From Flavobacterium sp. (lineage in GTDB: Bacteria > Bacteroidota > Bacteroidia > Flavobacteriales > Flavobacteriaceae), in contig NZ_SEBR01000024.1 of assembly GCF_004295795.1 (NCBI RefSeq), positions 1 to 48,224 on the forward strand: a stretch of DNA of 48,224 bases, in the 5' to 3' direction. This document shows, one piece after another, positions 41,729-48,224 of this stretch. Each line of letters starts with the position of its first letter. The first letter of the stretch is position 1. Below the pieces are notes generated by a model. That model was not told where the DNA came from and did not search any database. It worked only from the letters and a program-made list of their open reading frames with translations. The position numbers and the translations under genes are program-made.

Positions 41729-42292
41729 TCAGCTCTCAAGCCAATTTTTGAGGATCGATTTCCCGTGAGGCGTCAAAACGCTTTCGGGATGGAATTGCAC
41801 GCCTTTCACGTCATAAACCGAATGGCGCAGCGACATGATCTGTCCGTTTTCGTCTATCGAAGTCGCGATCAGCGCATCGGGCAACTTTGCATCGACAACC
41901 CAGGAGTGATACCGTCCGACCTCGATTTCGGAATCCAGATCCTTGAACAAAGCTTCGTTCCTGTCGACGATTTTTACCTTGGTGGAAACGCCGTGAAAAA
42001 CCGAATCGAGATTCACGAGCGATCCGCCATAAACCTCACCAATGGCTTGCTGGCCAAGGCAAACGCCCAAAATGCTCTTGTCTTTTCCGTATTCGCGGAT
42101 CACATCTTTGAGCAAACCGGCCTCATCCGGAATTCCGGGACCGGGCGAAAGCAAAATCTTGTGGAACTGCGCCACTTCCTCCAAATCGAATTGGTCGTTT
42201 CTGAAAACCGTGATTTCGGCCCCAAGATCTTCGAGGTAATGCACCAGATTGTAGGTGAAGGAATCGTAATTGTCTATGATAAGGACTTTCAT
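41729..42292 (-). CDS. trpG: Anthranilate synthase glutamine amidotransferase subunit
   Basis: Protein of 187 residues. The class I amidotransferase triad is present: the Cys in ILGVCLGQQAIGEVYGG and the His-Glu of VQFHPESVLTPHG; LLSPGPGIPDEAG is the oxyanion region. It supplies ammonia to TrpE. A dual role in para-aminobenzoate synthesis is possible for such subunits but not shown here. Confidence 0.96.
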   Translation of the reverse strand: MKVLIIDNYDSFTYNLVHYLEDLGAEITVFRNDQFDLEEVAQFHKILLSPGPGIPDEAGLLKDVIREYGKDKSILGVCLGQQAIGEVYGGSLVNLDSVFHGVSTKVKIVDRNEALFKDLDSEIEVGRYHSWVVDAKLPDALIATSIDENGQIMSLRHSVYDVKGVQFHPESVLTPHGKSILKNWLES

Positions 42293-42327
42293 GTGGTAGG
42301 AAGCTAAATGTAGTGAAAAATGTTTGT

Positions 42328-43728
42328 TTAGATTGATTCTGCCGATGCAATCGCTTTTTCGAGTGCGGCCAGTTTGTTGTAAGTTTCCTGAAGTTCCGAT
42401 TTTTCGTCAGATGCGGCCGTGATTCCGGCTCCGGCCTGAAAATGCAAAGTATTGGCTTTGCTCAGGAAAGTCCGGATCATGATGGCGTGGTTGAAATTGC
42501 CGTCGAAATCCATGAAACCGATCGCGCCGCCGTAAAAACTCCGGTTGCGGTTCTCGAGACTTTCGATGAGCTGCATGGCGCGGTGTTTTGGCGCTCCCGA
42601 CAGTGTTCCGGCCGGAAAAGTGTCGGCGACGGCTTGCAACGTTCCGTTCTGGTTCTTGAGTTTTCCAGTGACTTTGGATACAAGGTGGATTACGTGCGAA
42701 AAAAACTGCAGTTCGGCATATTTCTCGACGGTTACTTCGGATGCATTTCGGCTCAAATCGTTTCTGGCCAGATCGACCAGCATGACGTGTTCGGCGTTTT
42801 CCTTTTTGTCTTCAGACAGTGCGCGCGCCAAAATCGCGTCTTCTTCGTCGTTTCCGGTGCGTTTGAAAGTTCCCGCGATAGGATGGATTTCGGCTTTTCC
42901 GTTCTCGACGACGAGTTGCGCTTCGGGCGAAGACCCAAAAATGCGGAAGTTCCCGTAGTCGAAAAAGAAAAGGTAAGGCGACGGATTGATGCTTCTCAAG
43001 GCGCGATAAACGTTGAAATCGTCACCTTTGAACGCTTGTGAAAACCGACGCGAAAGCACAAGCTGGAAAACGTCGCCGCGCTGGCAATGCGATTTGGCTT
43101 TCGCGACGAGTTCGAGATAATCGCTTTCTGGAATATTTGCCGTCTTTTCGCCCGATTTTGTGAATTTGTATTTCGGGAGCGAGCTGTTTTGGAGCAATCC
43201 GAGAATTTCTTCAAGATTGGAATTTTCGTCGAGCGAATGGCAGAACAGATAAGCCTCGTTTCGGAAATGGTTTATGGCAATGACGTTCCTGAAAAACGAA
43301 TACTGCAGATCGGGAATTTCGAGGTCGCCGTCTTTTTTGGCGATTTCCACTGATTCGAAATAGCGCACGCTGTCATAGGCAATATAACCGAAAAGTCCGC
43401 CCTGAATGCATTTGTGGTGGGTTTTTGCCAATTCGAATCTCGACGAAAAACCCTGGATTTTTTGCATCAGATTGTCGGAAGCGGAAAGCTTTTCTGAAAG
43501 TATTTTTCCGTCGGGAAATTCCTGTCGCAACTCGCCGTTCTCGACTTTCACCGAAGCGATCGGATCACAACAGATATACGAGAAACTGTTCTTCCCGGCC
43601 TGGAAATCGGAACTTTCGAGCAGGATTGAATTGGCGAAACGGTCGCGCAGCTTGAGGTAAACTCCCACTGGCGTGAGCGTATCGGCGAGAACGGTTTTGT
43701 GGAAAGTCTGGAAGTTGTAAGTGTCCAT
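42328..43728 (-). CDS. trpE: Anthranilate synthase component I
   Basis: Protein of 466 residues. The N-terminal LLESSDFQAGKNSFSYICC is the tryptophan feedback site region, and the chorismate domain has FQLVLSRRFSQ, HPIAGTFKRTG, AEHVMLVDLARNDL and GTLSGAPKHRAMQLIE. It makes anthranilate from chorismate with ammonia from TrpG. The start at 43728 (MDTYNFQTF) lies 19 nt after the attenuator T-run; a longer open frame runs back through the terminator hairpin and is rejected. Confidence 0.97.
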   Translation of the reverse strand: MDTYNFQTFHKTVLADTLTPVGVYLKLRDRFANSILLESSDFQAGKNSFSYICCDPIASVKVENGELRQEFPDGKILSEKLSASDNLMQKIQGFSSRFELAKTHHKCIQGGLFGYIAYDSVRYFESVEIAKKDGDLEIPDLQYSFFRNVIAINHFRNEAYLFCHSLDENSNLEEILGLLQNSSLPKYKFTKSGEKTANIPESDYLELVAKAKSHCQRGDVFQLVLSRRFSQAFKGDDFNVYRALRSINPSPYLFFFDYGNFRIFGSSPEAQLVVENGKAEIHPIAGTFKRTGNDEEDAILARALSEDKKENAEHVMLVDLARNDLSRNASEVTVEKYAELQFFSHVIHLVSKVTGKLKNQNGTLQAVADTFPAGTLSGAPKHRAMQLIESLENRNRSFYGGAIGFMDFDGNFNHAIMIRTFLSKANTLHFQAGAGITAASDEKSELQETYNKLAALEKAIASAESI

Positions 43729-43746
43729 ATCTTGGATTTTAGGTAT

Positions 43747-43779
43747 AAAAAAAGGCCCGTCGTGATTGACGGGCCTTTT
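43747..43779 (-). terminator. Attenuator terminator of the trp operon
   Basis: AAAGGCCCGTC (43751-43761) and GACGGGCCTTT (43768-43778) form a perfect 11-bp stem with a 6-nt loop, followed on the minus strand by a run of seven T. It lies between the Trp-rich leader peptide and trpE, the position of a classical attenuator. Confidence 0.9.
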
Positions 43780-43805
43780 GTATGAAAATACTAATAGCGG
43801 ACGCG

Positions 43806-43827
43806 CTTCACGAATATCGACGTAAAG
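43806..43827 (-). promoter_or_regulatory. Leader (1:2 type) pause hairpin
   Basis: In the leader transcript CUUUACG (43827-43821) pairs with CGUGAAG (43812-43806) around an 8-nt loop. It lies directly after the Trp codons and covers the leader stop codon, as expected for a pause or protector hairpin. Confidence 0.6.
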
Positions 43828-43855
43828 TTTTCCACCACCAGTTGTTTTGTTGCAT
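43808..43855 (-). CDS. trpL: trp operon leader peptide with three tandem Trp codons
   Basis: A 15-codon open frame reading MQQNNWWWKTLRRYS then TGA. The three UGG codons lie at 43840-43832. An in-frame ATG three codons earlier (43864, giving MYK first) is possible, but the -7 element places the transcript start at about 43865, so that choice would be leaderless. The peptide follows a canonical promoter and precedes a pause hairpin and terminator, so ribosome stalling at the Trp codons when tryptophan is scarce should allow readthrough into trpE. It is too short to be found by size-limited gene calling. Confidence 0.88.
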   Translation of the reverse strand: MQQNNWWWKTLRRYS

Positions 43856-43868
43856 TTTGTACATGTGG

Positions 43869-43898
43869 CAAAGATAGGCAAGTGGTTTTGGTGTGCAA
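43869..43898 (-). promoter_or_regulatory. Canonical promoter of the trp operon
   Basis: Minus strand TTG at 43898-43896, a 19-nt spacer and TATCTTTG at 43876-43869: both elements and spacing match the Bacteroidota sigma factor consensus. Confidence 0.8.
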
Positions 43899-44156
43899 GT
43901 TTTTTGGGATTTTTTTGGATTTTGGACAAAATGTGGTTTTGAAAATGCCTGTTCGTGTTTCCCGATTGCGTGAGGGATACTGGCATTGTTTGAGCTCTTT
44001 TGCGTCTCAGGATTTGTCGCTTACAGATATTTTTCGTGCAAAAAGCGAGTGCCTGTAGCCCGACGGCGGCTTTTTGGAGCGCGTTCGGAAAACAGGTATG
44101 CTAACGATTATAGAATTGGGTTGTGTGACCGCCGCCGGCACGCCGTGATTTGGAAG

Positions 44157-44272
44157 GTAGTGGCAGTAGCAGTAGCAGTAGCAGAAGCAGGTGCAGAAGT
44201 AGTAGCAGAAGCAGAAGCAGAAGCAGAAGCAGTAGCAGAAGCAGAAGCAGTTGCAGTAACAGGCGCAGAAAT
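44157..44272 (+). repeat. GCAGNN hexamer repeat, locus 3
   Basis: About nineteen units such as GCAGTA and GCAGAA head to tail, starting AGTGGCAGTAGCAGTAGC. It opens long shadow reading frames on both strands (poly Ala-Glu-Val or Ser-Arg, poly Leu) that are not genes. It lies in the gap between the trp promoter and the yceI terminator, along with about 170 bases (43987-44156) in which nothing was recognised. Confidence 0.9.
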
Positions 44273-44294
44273 AGAACAGTTTCCGGCACAGCAA

Positions 44295-44330
44295 ACTCAG
44301 GCACTCAGCACCTCCGCCACTCAGGCACTC
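44295..44330. repeat. CACTCAGG-type repeat, locus 3
   Basis: ACTCAGGCACTCAGCACC, then CCACTCAGGCACTC, directly before the yceI terminator and 23 nt after the GCAGNN array. Confidence 0.65.
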
Positions 44331-44361
44331 AAAAAAAAAGCCCCGAAGAAAACTCCGAGGC
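44331..44361 (-). terminator. Intrinsic terminator of the marR-nitroreductase-yceI operon
   Basis: GCCCCGAAG (44340-44348) pairs with CTCCGAGGC (44353-44361), counting G-U pairs, with a 4-nt loop; the minus strand continues into a run of nine T. Confidence 0.75.
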
Positions 44362-44382
44362 CATGCTGTAAAAAGAAAGCTA

Positions 44383-44952
44383 TTAGAAAACGAGGTTGAC
44401 CGTTACGTCGAAATCGTCGTAGATCACGTTGTCGCCCAAACCTTCGAAGAAACTTTTCGAGTTGTATTTCACGTCATATTTCGTACGATCGACTTTGAAC
44501 GCGGTCGTAGCCGTATTTTTTCCCAAAGTAAGGTCGAAAGTCACGGGAGCTGTTTTGCCTTTTACGGTAAGATCAGCGGTAACTGCGTAAACGTTGTTCG
44601 GTTTTGCCTGAACGGTTTTGAAGTCAAGTTTTGCTGTAGCGAATTTGTCTGTTCCGAAGAAATCGTCAGCTTTGAGGTGGCCTTCCAATTTCTCTTTGCC
44701 TTTTCCGGCTTCAAGATCTGTAACGGCGATGGAAGTCATGTCGATCACGAAAGATCCACCGGCAAGTTTTCCTGCTTTAAGGACCAAAGTTCCGCTTTTG
44801 AGGTTGACTGTTCCTTCGTGTGAACCTGTCACTTTTTTTCCGACCCATTTGATCGTGCTTTTCTTCACGTCAACAGCCTTGTTCTGTGCTGTCGCTGTCA
44901 AAGTTCCTACTGCAAGGAAAAGCGCTACTGCGATTGTTTTGAAATTTTTCAT
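44383..44952 (-). CDS. YceI family periplasmic protein
   Basis: Protein of 189 residues with a signal peptide (MKNFKTIAVALFLAVGTLTATAQ). The YceI lipocalin-like barrel is clear: STIKWVGKKVTGSHEGTVNL, GGSFVIDMTSI, HLKADDFFGTDKFATAKL, and VDRTKYDVKYNS. Family members bind isoprenoid-type lipids such as polyisoprenoid quinones. It is last in an operon with a MarR regulator and a nitroreductase, which suggests a response to quinones or other redox-active compounds. Confidence 0.93.
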   Translation of the reverse strand: MKNFKTIAVALFLAVGTLTATAQNKAVDVKKSTIKWVGKKVTGSHEGTVNLKSGTLVLKAGKLAGGSFVIDMTSIAVTDLEAGKGKEKLEGHLKADDFFGTDKFATAKLDFKTVQAKPNNVYAVTADLTVKGKTAPVTFDLTLGKNTATTAFKVDRTKYDVKYNSKSFFEGLGDNVIYDDFDVTVNLVF

Positions 44953-44978
44953 TGGATTAATTAAGGATTAGATATTGA

Positions 44979-45614
44979 TTATAATGTGATGAATAATTCT
45001 GATTCGGGTTTGCGCACTTTGGCCAATCCGTGAAAACGGTCATCCTCGTGCCTGTAACCGACCGTTGCGATAACCGAGGCGCTCAGTCCTTTTTCGCCAA
45101 GACCGAGAATCTCGTTGTAGGCGTCAGGGTTGAAACCCTCCATAGGCGTAGCGTCGATCTTTAACGCAGCGGCTGCATTCAATAAGTTTGCCAAAGCGAT
45201 ATATGTTTGTTTGGAAGTCCAGATATTGCGCTCCACGATTTCTTTCGAAGCGACATAACTACTGTAGCCGGAAATCATCTGTTCGAGATTTTCCAATGGA
45301 ATACCGCGCACTTTGCTGATCTGTCCGATCGCATCGGCGACATGATCGCCGGAAAGGTCGAGTATGTTCGCGAATACGAAAAGGTGGGAAGCCTCGAGCA
45401 CCGACTGTTTGTTCATGAAAGAAACTTCGGCCAATTGCTCGCGAATTTTTGCATCTTCCACGATAACGACCTTATAAGGCTGCAATCCCATGGACGACGG
45501 GCTAAAACGGATCGCCTGTTTAAGAACGTCGAGGTCTTCGCCTGAAATCTTTTGCGAAGCGTCGTATTTTTTGGTGGCATAACGCCAGTTCAAATCTGAT
45601 ATAAAAGTATTCAT
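44979..45614 (-). CDS. NAD(P)H-dependent nitroreductase family oxidoreductase
   Basis: Protein of 211 residues, an FMN enzyme of the NfsB/YfkO type. WRYATKKYDASQKIS and FSPSSMGLQPYKVVIVED are the FMN phosphate and isoalloxazine contacts; GFNPDAYNEILGL and ASVIATVGYR close the fold. It reduces quinones or nitro compounds by two electrons. It lies 21 nt after the MarR-type repressor gene and 26 nt before yceI. Confidence 0.93.
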   Translation of the reverse strand: MNTFISDLNWRYATKKYDASQKISGEDLDVLKQAIRFSPSSMGLQPYKVVIVEDAKIREQLAEVSFMNKQSVLEASHLFVFANILDLSGDHVADAIGQISKVRGIPLENLEQMISGYSSYVASKEIVERNIWTSKQTYIALANLLNAAAALKIDATPMEGFNPDAYNEILGLGEKGLSASVIATVGYRHEDDRFHGLAKVRKPESELFITL

Positions 45615-45635
45615 AAGAATGTTAATGTGATGTTA

Positions 45636-46088
45636 TCAATCGCGGAATTTGTCTAGCAAAAGGCTCAATGTGTTGAGTTCTTCGGCTGTCATTTTTCGTC
45701 CGTACAGCGTTTCGTGATTATCGATCACCGGGTCGATCTTCAAAAGCAGGTCGAGGCCTTTTTTCGTGATTTCGATCTCCATTTTGCGTCGGTTGGACGG
45801 ACAGATTTTTCTCGTGACAAGTTCTTTCGCCAGCAATTTGTCGACCAATCTGGTTGTGTTGCTGGTTTTTGCCAACATCCTTTCCTGTATAAGCGACATG
45901 TTCGCGGGCTTCCCTTTTTGGCCACGTAAAATCCTGAGTACATTGAACTGTTCGGTAGAAATATCAAACGGCTTCAAAACCGCCTGGATGCTTTCGCCCA
46001 ATCTGGTTTGCGTGTAGCCGATGTTCAGTATGACCCGTTTCGTGGGCGACATCGGAACACTGCTTTTGATGATTTCCTCGATTGTCAT
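45636..46088 (-). CDS. MarR family transcriptional regulator
   Basis: Protein of 150 residues. The winged helix shows ISTEQFNVLRILRGQ, MSLIQERMLAKTSNTTRLVDKLLAKELVTRK and the wing CPSNRRKMEIEITKKG with conserved basic residues. The start at 46088 is taken because an upstream in-frame ATG lies inside the operator region. Palindromic sites overlap its promoter, so it is likely an autorepressor relieved by a phenolic, quinone or oxidant. Confidence 0.93.
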   Translation of the reverse strand: MTIEEIIKSSVPMSPTKRVILNIGYTQTRLGESIQAVLKPFDISTEQFNVLRILRGQKGKPANMSLIQERMLAKTSNTTRLVDKLLAKELVTRKICPSNRRKMEIEITKKGLDLLLKIDPVIDNHETLYGRKMTAEELNTLSLLLDKFRD

Positions 46089-46148
46089 TTGTAAGTTCAA
46101 AATTTGTAGGTACAAATGTATGCCGATTTTTTATTTGTAGCTACAAAT
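46088..46148. promoter_or_regulatory. Operator cluster for the MarR-type regulator
   Basis: ATTTGTAGCTACAAAT (46133-46148) is a perfect 16-bp palindrome. ATTTGTAGGTACAAAT (46102-46117) is the same apart from the centre, 31 bp away, about three helical turns. A degenerate third site, TTTGTAAGTTCAAA (46088-46101), touches the start codon. Confidence 0.85.
46113..46120 (-). promoter_or_regulatory. -7 element of the marR operon
   Basis: Minus strand TACATTTG, an exact TAnnTTTG, overlapping the middle operator site. TTTG at 46147-46144 is a possible -33, at 23-nt spacing, and lies in the perfect palindrome. Confidence 0.6.
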
Positions 46149-46209
46149 GTCATTGTTATTTTTTTGTTAATACGATTTAGACAGATTTCAAACAGCCTAA
46201 TTTTATAGG

Positions 46210-46752
46210 ATGAAATCAACGTCGCTTTCTATACGCCAAACCTTGACACTGTTTCTTTTGTGCGTATTTTCTTTCGGATATTCCCAATCCGATCCAAAAC
46301 CGAAGGAAGTTTTCTCAAAAGACGGAATCACAGTCAACGCATACGATTTCAGCACCTTCGAACCTTTTTTAAATAAATCCGACGACACGGTTTATGTAGT
46401 CAATTTCTGGGCTACTTGGTGTGCGCCGTGTATCAAGGAATTGCCGTTTTTCGAGCAACTGAACCAAAAGTACAAGGACAAGAAAGTCAAAGTGCTGTTG
46501 GTGAGCCTCGATTCGCGCAAGGTCGTCGAGAAGTCACTCATCCCATTCATCAAAAAGAAGAAACTGCAATCGCAATATGTGCTTTTGGCCGATCCGGATA
46601 TGAATTCGTGGATTCCAAAGGTCAACCCCGATTGGTCAGGAGCGATTCCGGCCACGGTAGTCTACAACGGCAAAACGGGCGAGCGCAAATTCTACGAACA
46701 AAGTTTCACTTACGACGAACTCGAATCACAAGTCAAACCTTTTATCAAATAA
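46210..46752 (+). CDS. TlpA-like thioredoxin-fold protein
   Basis: Protein of 180 residues with a signal peptide ending near GYSQ. The redox motif is WCAPC (Cys71 and Cys74) in VVNFWATWCAPCIKELPFF, followed by IPATVVYNGKTGE with the cis-Pro. It should act as a periplasmic thiol-disulfide reductase, for example on apocytochromes or oxidised envelope proteins. The next thioredoxin-fold gene begins 4 nt after its stop. Confidence 0.93.
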   Translation: MKSTSLSIRQTLTLFLLCVFSFGYSQSDPKPKEVFSKDGITVNAYDFSTFEPFLNKSDDTVYVVNFWATWCAPCIKELPFFEQLNQKYKDKKVKVLLVSLDSRKVVEKSLIPFIKKKKLQSQYVLLADPDMNSWIPKVNPDWSGAIPATVVYNGKTGERKFYEQSFTYDELESQVKPFIK

Positions 46753-46756
46753 TCCC

Positions 46757-47362
46757 ATGAAAACTTTAAAAATTCTTGCCGCCTTTGCCATCGTGGCGTT
46801 CATGTCGGCATTCACTCTGCCCGGAACTGGTTATAAAGTAGGCGACATCGCCACCGATTTCAAACTCAGGAACGTCGACGGGAAAATGGTCTCGTTATCG
46901 GATTACAAATCGGCAAAAGGATTCATCGTCGTCTTTACGTGCAATCATTGTCCTTACGCCAAAGCCTACGAGGACAGAATCGTGGCCCTGAACAAAAAAT
47001 ACGCGCCACAAGGCTATCCCGTGATCGCGATCAATCCGAACAATCCCGAAAAACAAAAAGAGGACAGTTTTGACCTGATGAAAGTGCGTGCCAAGGAAAA
47101 AGGGTTCGCGTTCCCGTATCTTTTCGACGAAGGCCAGAAAATCCATCCGCAATATGGAGCGACCAAAACACCACACGTCTACATTTTGCAGAAAACCGCC
47201 AAAGGGAACGAGGTCAAGTACATAGGCGCGATCGATGACAATTATGACGAACCGTCGGCCGTAAAAGAGAAATATGTTGAAAATGCCGTCGATGCCTTGC
47301 TCAAAGGCCAGTCCATAAAAGTCACCGAAACCAAAGCGATCGGATGCTCGATCAAAGCCTGA
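46757..47362 (+). CDS. Secreted thioredoxin/peroxiredoxin-like protein
   Basis: Protein of 201 residues with a signal peptide (MKTLKILAAFAIVAFMSAFT). The AhpC/TSA-like domain has FKLRNVDGKMVSLSDYK and the active site FTCNHCPYAKAYEDRI, a CxxC (Cys62, Cys65) seen in a Bacteroidota group of redoxins. KTPHVYIL holds the cis-Pro. It is co-transcribed with the TlpA-like gene 4 nt upstream, so both likely handle thiol redox in the envelope. Confidence 0.9.
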   Translation: MKTLKILAAFAIVAFMSAFTLPGTGYKVGDIATDFKLRNVDGKMVSLSDYKSAKGFIVVFTCNHCPYAKAYEDRIVALNKKYAPQGYPVIAINPNNPEKQKEDSFDLMKVRAKEKGFAFPYLFDEGQKIHPQYGATKTPHVYILQKTAKGNEVKYIGAIDDNYDEPSAVKEKYVENAVDALLKGQSIKVTETKAIGCSIKA

Positions 47363-47363
47363 T

Positions 47364-47460
47364 TCAATTAATAGTTAATAATTATTAATTAATAATTGTT
47401 AATTGTCAATCACACCCACCGCTCATTATTATTTATTCATTATCAATTATTAATTAAAAG
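47364..47460. repeat. TTAATAATTATTAA-type AT repeat, locus 3
   Basis: Words such as AGTTAATAATTATTAATTAA and TTATCAATTATTAATTAA fill the gap between the peroxiredoxin-like and rhodanese genes and include self-complementary stretches. Confidence 0.65.
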
Positions 47461-47461
47461 A

Positions 47462-47773
47462 ATGGATTTATCCCAAAACGACTGGCAGGAAAAACTCCAG
47501 AACGACCCGAACGCAGTAATTCTCGACGTGCGCACCGAGGACGAATGGAACGACGGCATCATTCCCGGAGCGATCAACATCGACATCTACAAAGGCCAGG
47601 GCTTCATCTACGAAGTCGACCAACTCGACAAGAACAAGAACTATTTCGTGTACTGCAAAGCCGGCGGACGTTCCGCTCAAGCCTGCGCGATCATGAACCA
47701 ACTCGGTTTCCCGACGACCTACAATCTCGTCGGCGGATTTTCGCAGTGGCAAGGCGCTACGACCGAGCCTTAA
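47462..47773 (+). CDS. Single-domain rhodanese-like protein
   Basis: Protein of 103 residues, one rhodanese domain. AVILDVRTEDEWNDGIIPGAINIDI is the CH2A-type motif, YFVYCKAGGRSAQACAIM has the active Cys65 in a short loop, and YNLVGGFSQWQG closes the fold. It carries sulfur as a persulfide; the acceptor is unknown. The start at 47462 (MDLSQND) follows the AT-rich repeat. Confidence 0.92.
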   Translation: MDLSQNDWQEKLQNDPNAVILDVRTEDEWNDGIIPGAINIDIYKGQGFIYEVDQLDKNKNYFVYCKAGGRSAQACAIMNQLGFPTTYNLVGGFSQWQGATTEP

Positions 47774-47851
47774 ACCGCACATTTTTAGTTTGAGAACCAT
47801 CAGGGGAATTTTTCTTTTGATGGTTTTCTGTTTTTGTTTCAAATTTTTTTG

Positions 47852-48000
47852 GAGCTTTTTCCGGCTAACTGGCACTAGCTTTTTTGTAAAAGCCGGTTTT
47901 TCTATGTCTTGAAACGAGCTTCCGTTGGTCGCTGTTTCAAGTCAAGAAAATCACGTCTTTTTCTGCAAAAGGCTAGTTGCCGTCATCCGGGCTAGGATTG
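47852..48000 (+). repeat. Covarying hairpin element, copy 3
   Basis: Same element as at 1702-1854 and 33726-33875. The apical stem is CTTGAAAC / GTTTCAAG around GAGCTTCCGTTGGTCGCT; GGCACTAGC near the start pairs with GGCTAGTTGCC near the end. Element and neighbouring hairpins fill the gene-free 47774-48224. Confidence 0.8.
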
Positions 48001-48073
48001 TCGTAAGACGATCTTTTTTCTTTTTATTTAATTCGGTGTTCACGGAGCTTTCTCTCACTCTCGAAACCTGGAT

Positions 48074-48181
48074 AAATGAGCTTCGCTCATTTTGCTTCTT
48101 TCGGCAGCTGCGCTGCCGCAGGCTTTGATTTTGATTCGTCGCCTGCCAGCGGGGCTTACTTTTGCCTCGCCGCAAAAGTAA
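48074..48181. repeat. Three hairpins at the right edge
   Basis: AAATGAGC-TTC-GCTCATTT (48074-48092), GGCAGC-TGC-GCTGCC (48103-48117) and TTACTTTTGC-CTCGCC-GCAAAAGTAA (48156-48181) are all perfect. The first two are triloop hairpins like those after element copy 2. No gene was recognised between 48001 and the window end. Confidence 0.75.
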
Positions 48182-48224
48182 CAAAAGGGCGCGCGGCACG
48201 ACCGATTTTGGCGACCTGACAGCC

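Noticed and set aside
43729..43986. Long N-terminal extension of TrpE
   Set aside because: It would be translated through the attenuator hairpin and out of frame with the Trp-rich leader peptide; TrpE homology begins at 43728.
44101..44304. Poly-leucine, Ser/Arg and Ala/Glu/Val frames over the GCAGNN repeat
   Set aside because: Any hexamer repeat keeps frames open on both strands; the same repeat is clearly outside genes at 7987-8026 and 25423-25494.
1..48224. tRNA, rRNA, transposase or phage genes
   Set aside because: No cloverleaf with a T-loop of the GTTCGA type, no rRNA-like stretch and no integrase or transposase motif was found on either strand by eye; a tRNA scan would be decisive.

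Overview
The window is chromosomal DNA of a Bacteroidota bacterium, most likely family Flavobacteriaceae (Flavobacterium or a close relative). Four things point there: the truncated first gene ends in a type IX secretion (type B) C-terminal domain; the promoters carry the Bacteroidota -7 element TAnnTTTG with a TTG about 19 bp upstream; ribosome-binding sites are weak; and gene sets such as coaD-ddl-PASTA-rluD and rsfS-ftsH look flavobacterial. I see no rRNA, tRNA, CRISPR array, phage or transposase gene. About 47 protein genes are supported.

Layout. 1-5.0 kb: a T9SS cargo tail, a TPR-like protein, a small secreted lipocalin-like protein, an aminotransferase, a double-DTG retropepsin-like protease with a PDZ domain, and a DUF1573 protein. 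5.2-7.8 kb: valS. 8.0-11.1 kb (minus): a five-gene run, LUD protein-cdsA-psd-acyl-CoA-binding protein-lipoprotein Mn/Fe SOD, which reads as a phospholipid operon. 11.2-13.5 kb: rsfS-ftsH, divergent from birA. 14.3-17.6 kb: a light-sensing operon of response regulator, heme oxygenase and bacteriophytochrome histidine kinase. 17.8-19.5 kb: SRPBCC protein and pyrE, divergent from a Nudix hydrolase. 19.5-20.9 kb: a gene-free tandem repeat block. 20.9-24.7 kb: DUF1801, Crp/Fnr, RidA, a lipoprotein and an M14 carboxypeptidase. 24.9-28.3 kb: coaD, ddl, PASTA protein, rluD. 28.3-32 kb: a hypothetical protein, a second tandem repeat block, yaaA, a cupin and a small coiled protein. 32-37.1 kb: a tetR-tolC-hlyD-MFS drug efflux operon. 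37.2-43.9 kb: a complete trpEGDCFBA operon with its own attenuator. 44.4-46.1 kb: marR-nitroreductase-yceI with palindromic operators. 46.2-47.8 kb: two thioredoxin-fold proteins and a rhodanese.

The coding content is mostly conserved housekeeping and regulated accessory metabolism. What stands out is between the genes. A ~150-nt imperfect hairpin element occurs three times (1.7, 33.7 and 47.9 kb) with compensatory changes in its stem and a conserved apical loop. There are two tandem arrays (five ~240-bp units and four 120-bp units) sharing a palindromic core. Several families of short-period repeats (6 to 10 bp units) recur at unrelated gene ends. The clearest regulatory finding is a trp leader peptide with three consecutive Trp codons, a canonical promoter and an intrinsic terminator upstream of trpE. 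I found no evidence for a wholly new multi-gene system; the strongest candidate for something under-described is the covarying hairpin element.
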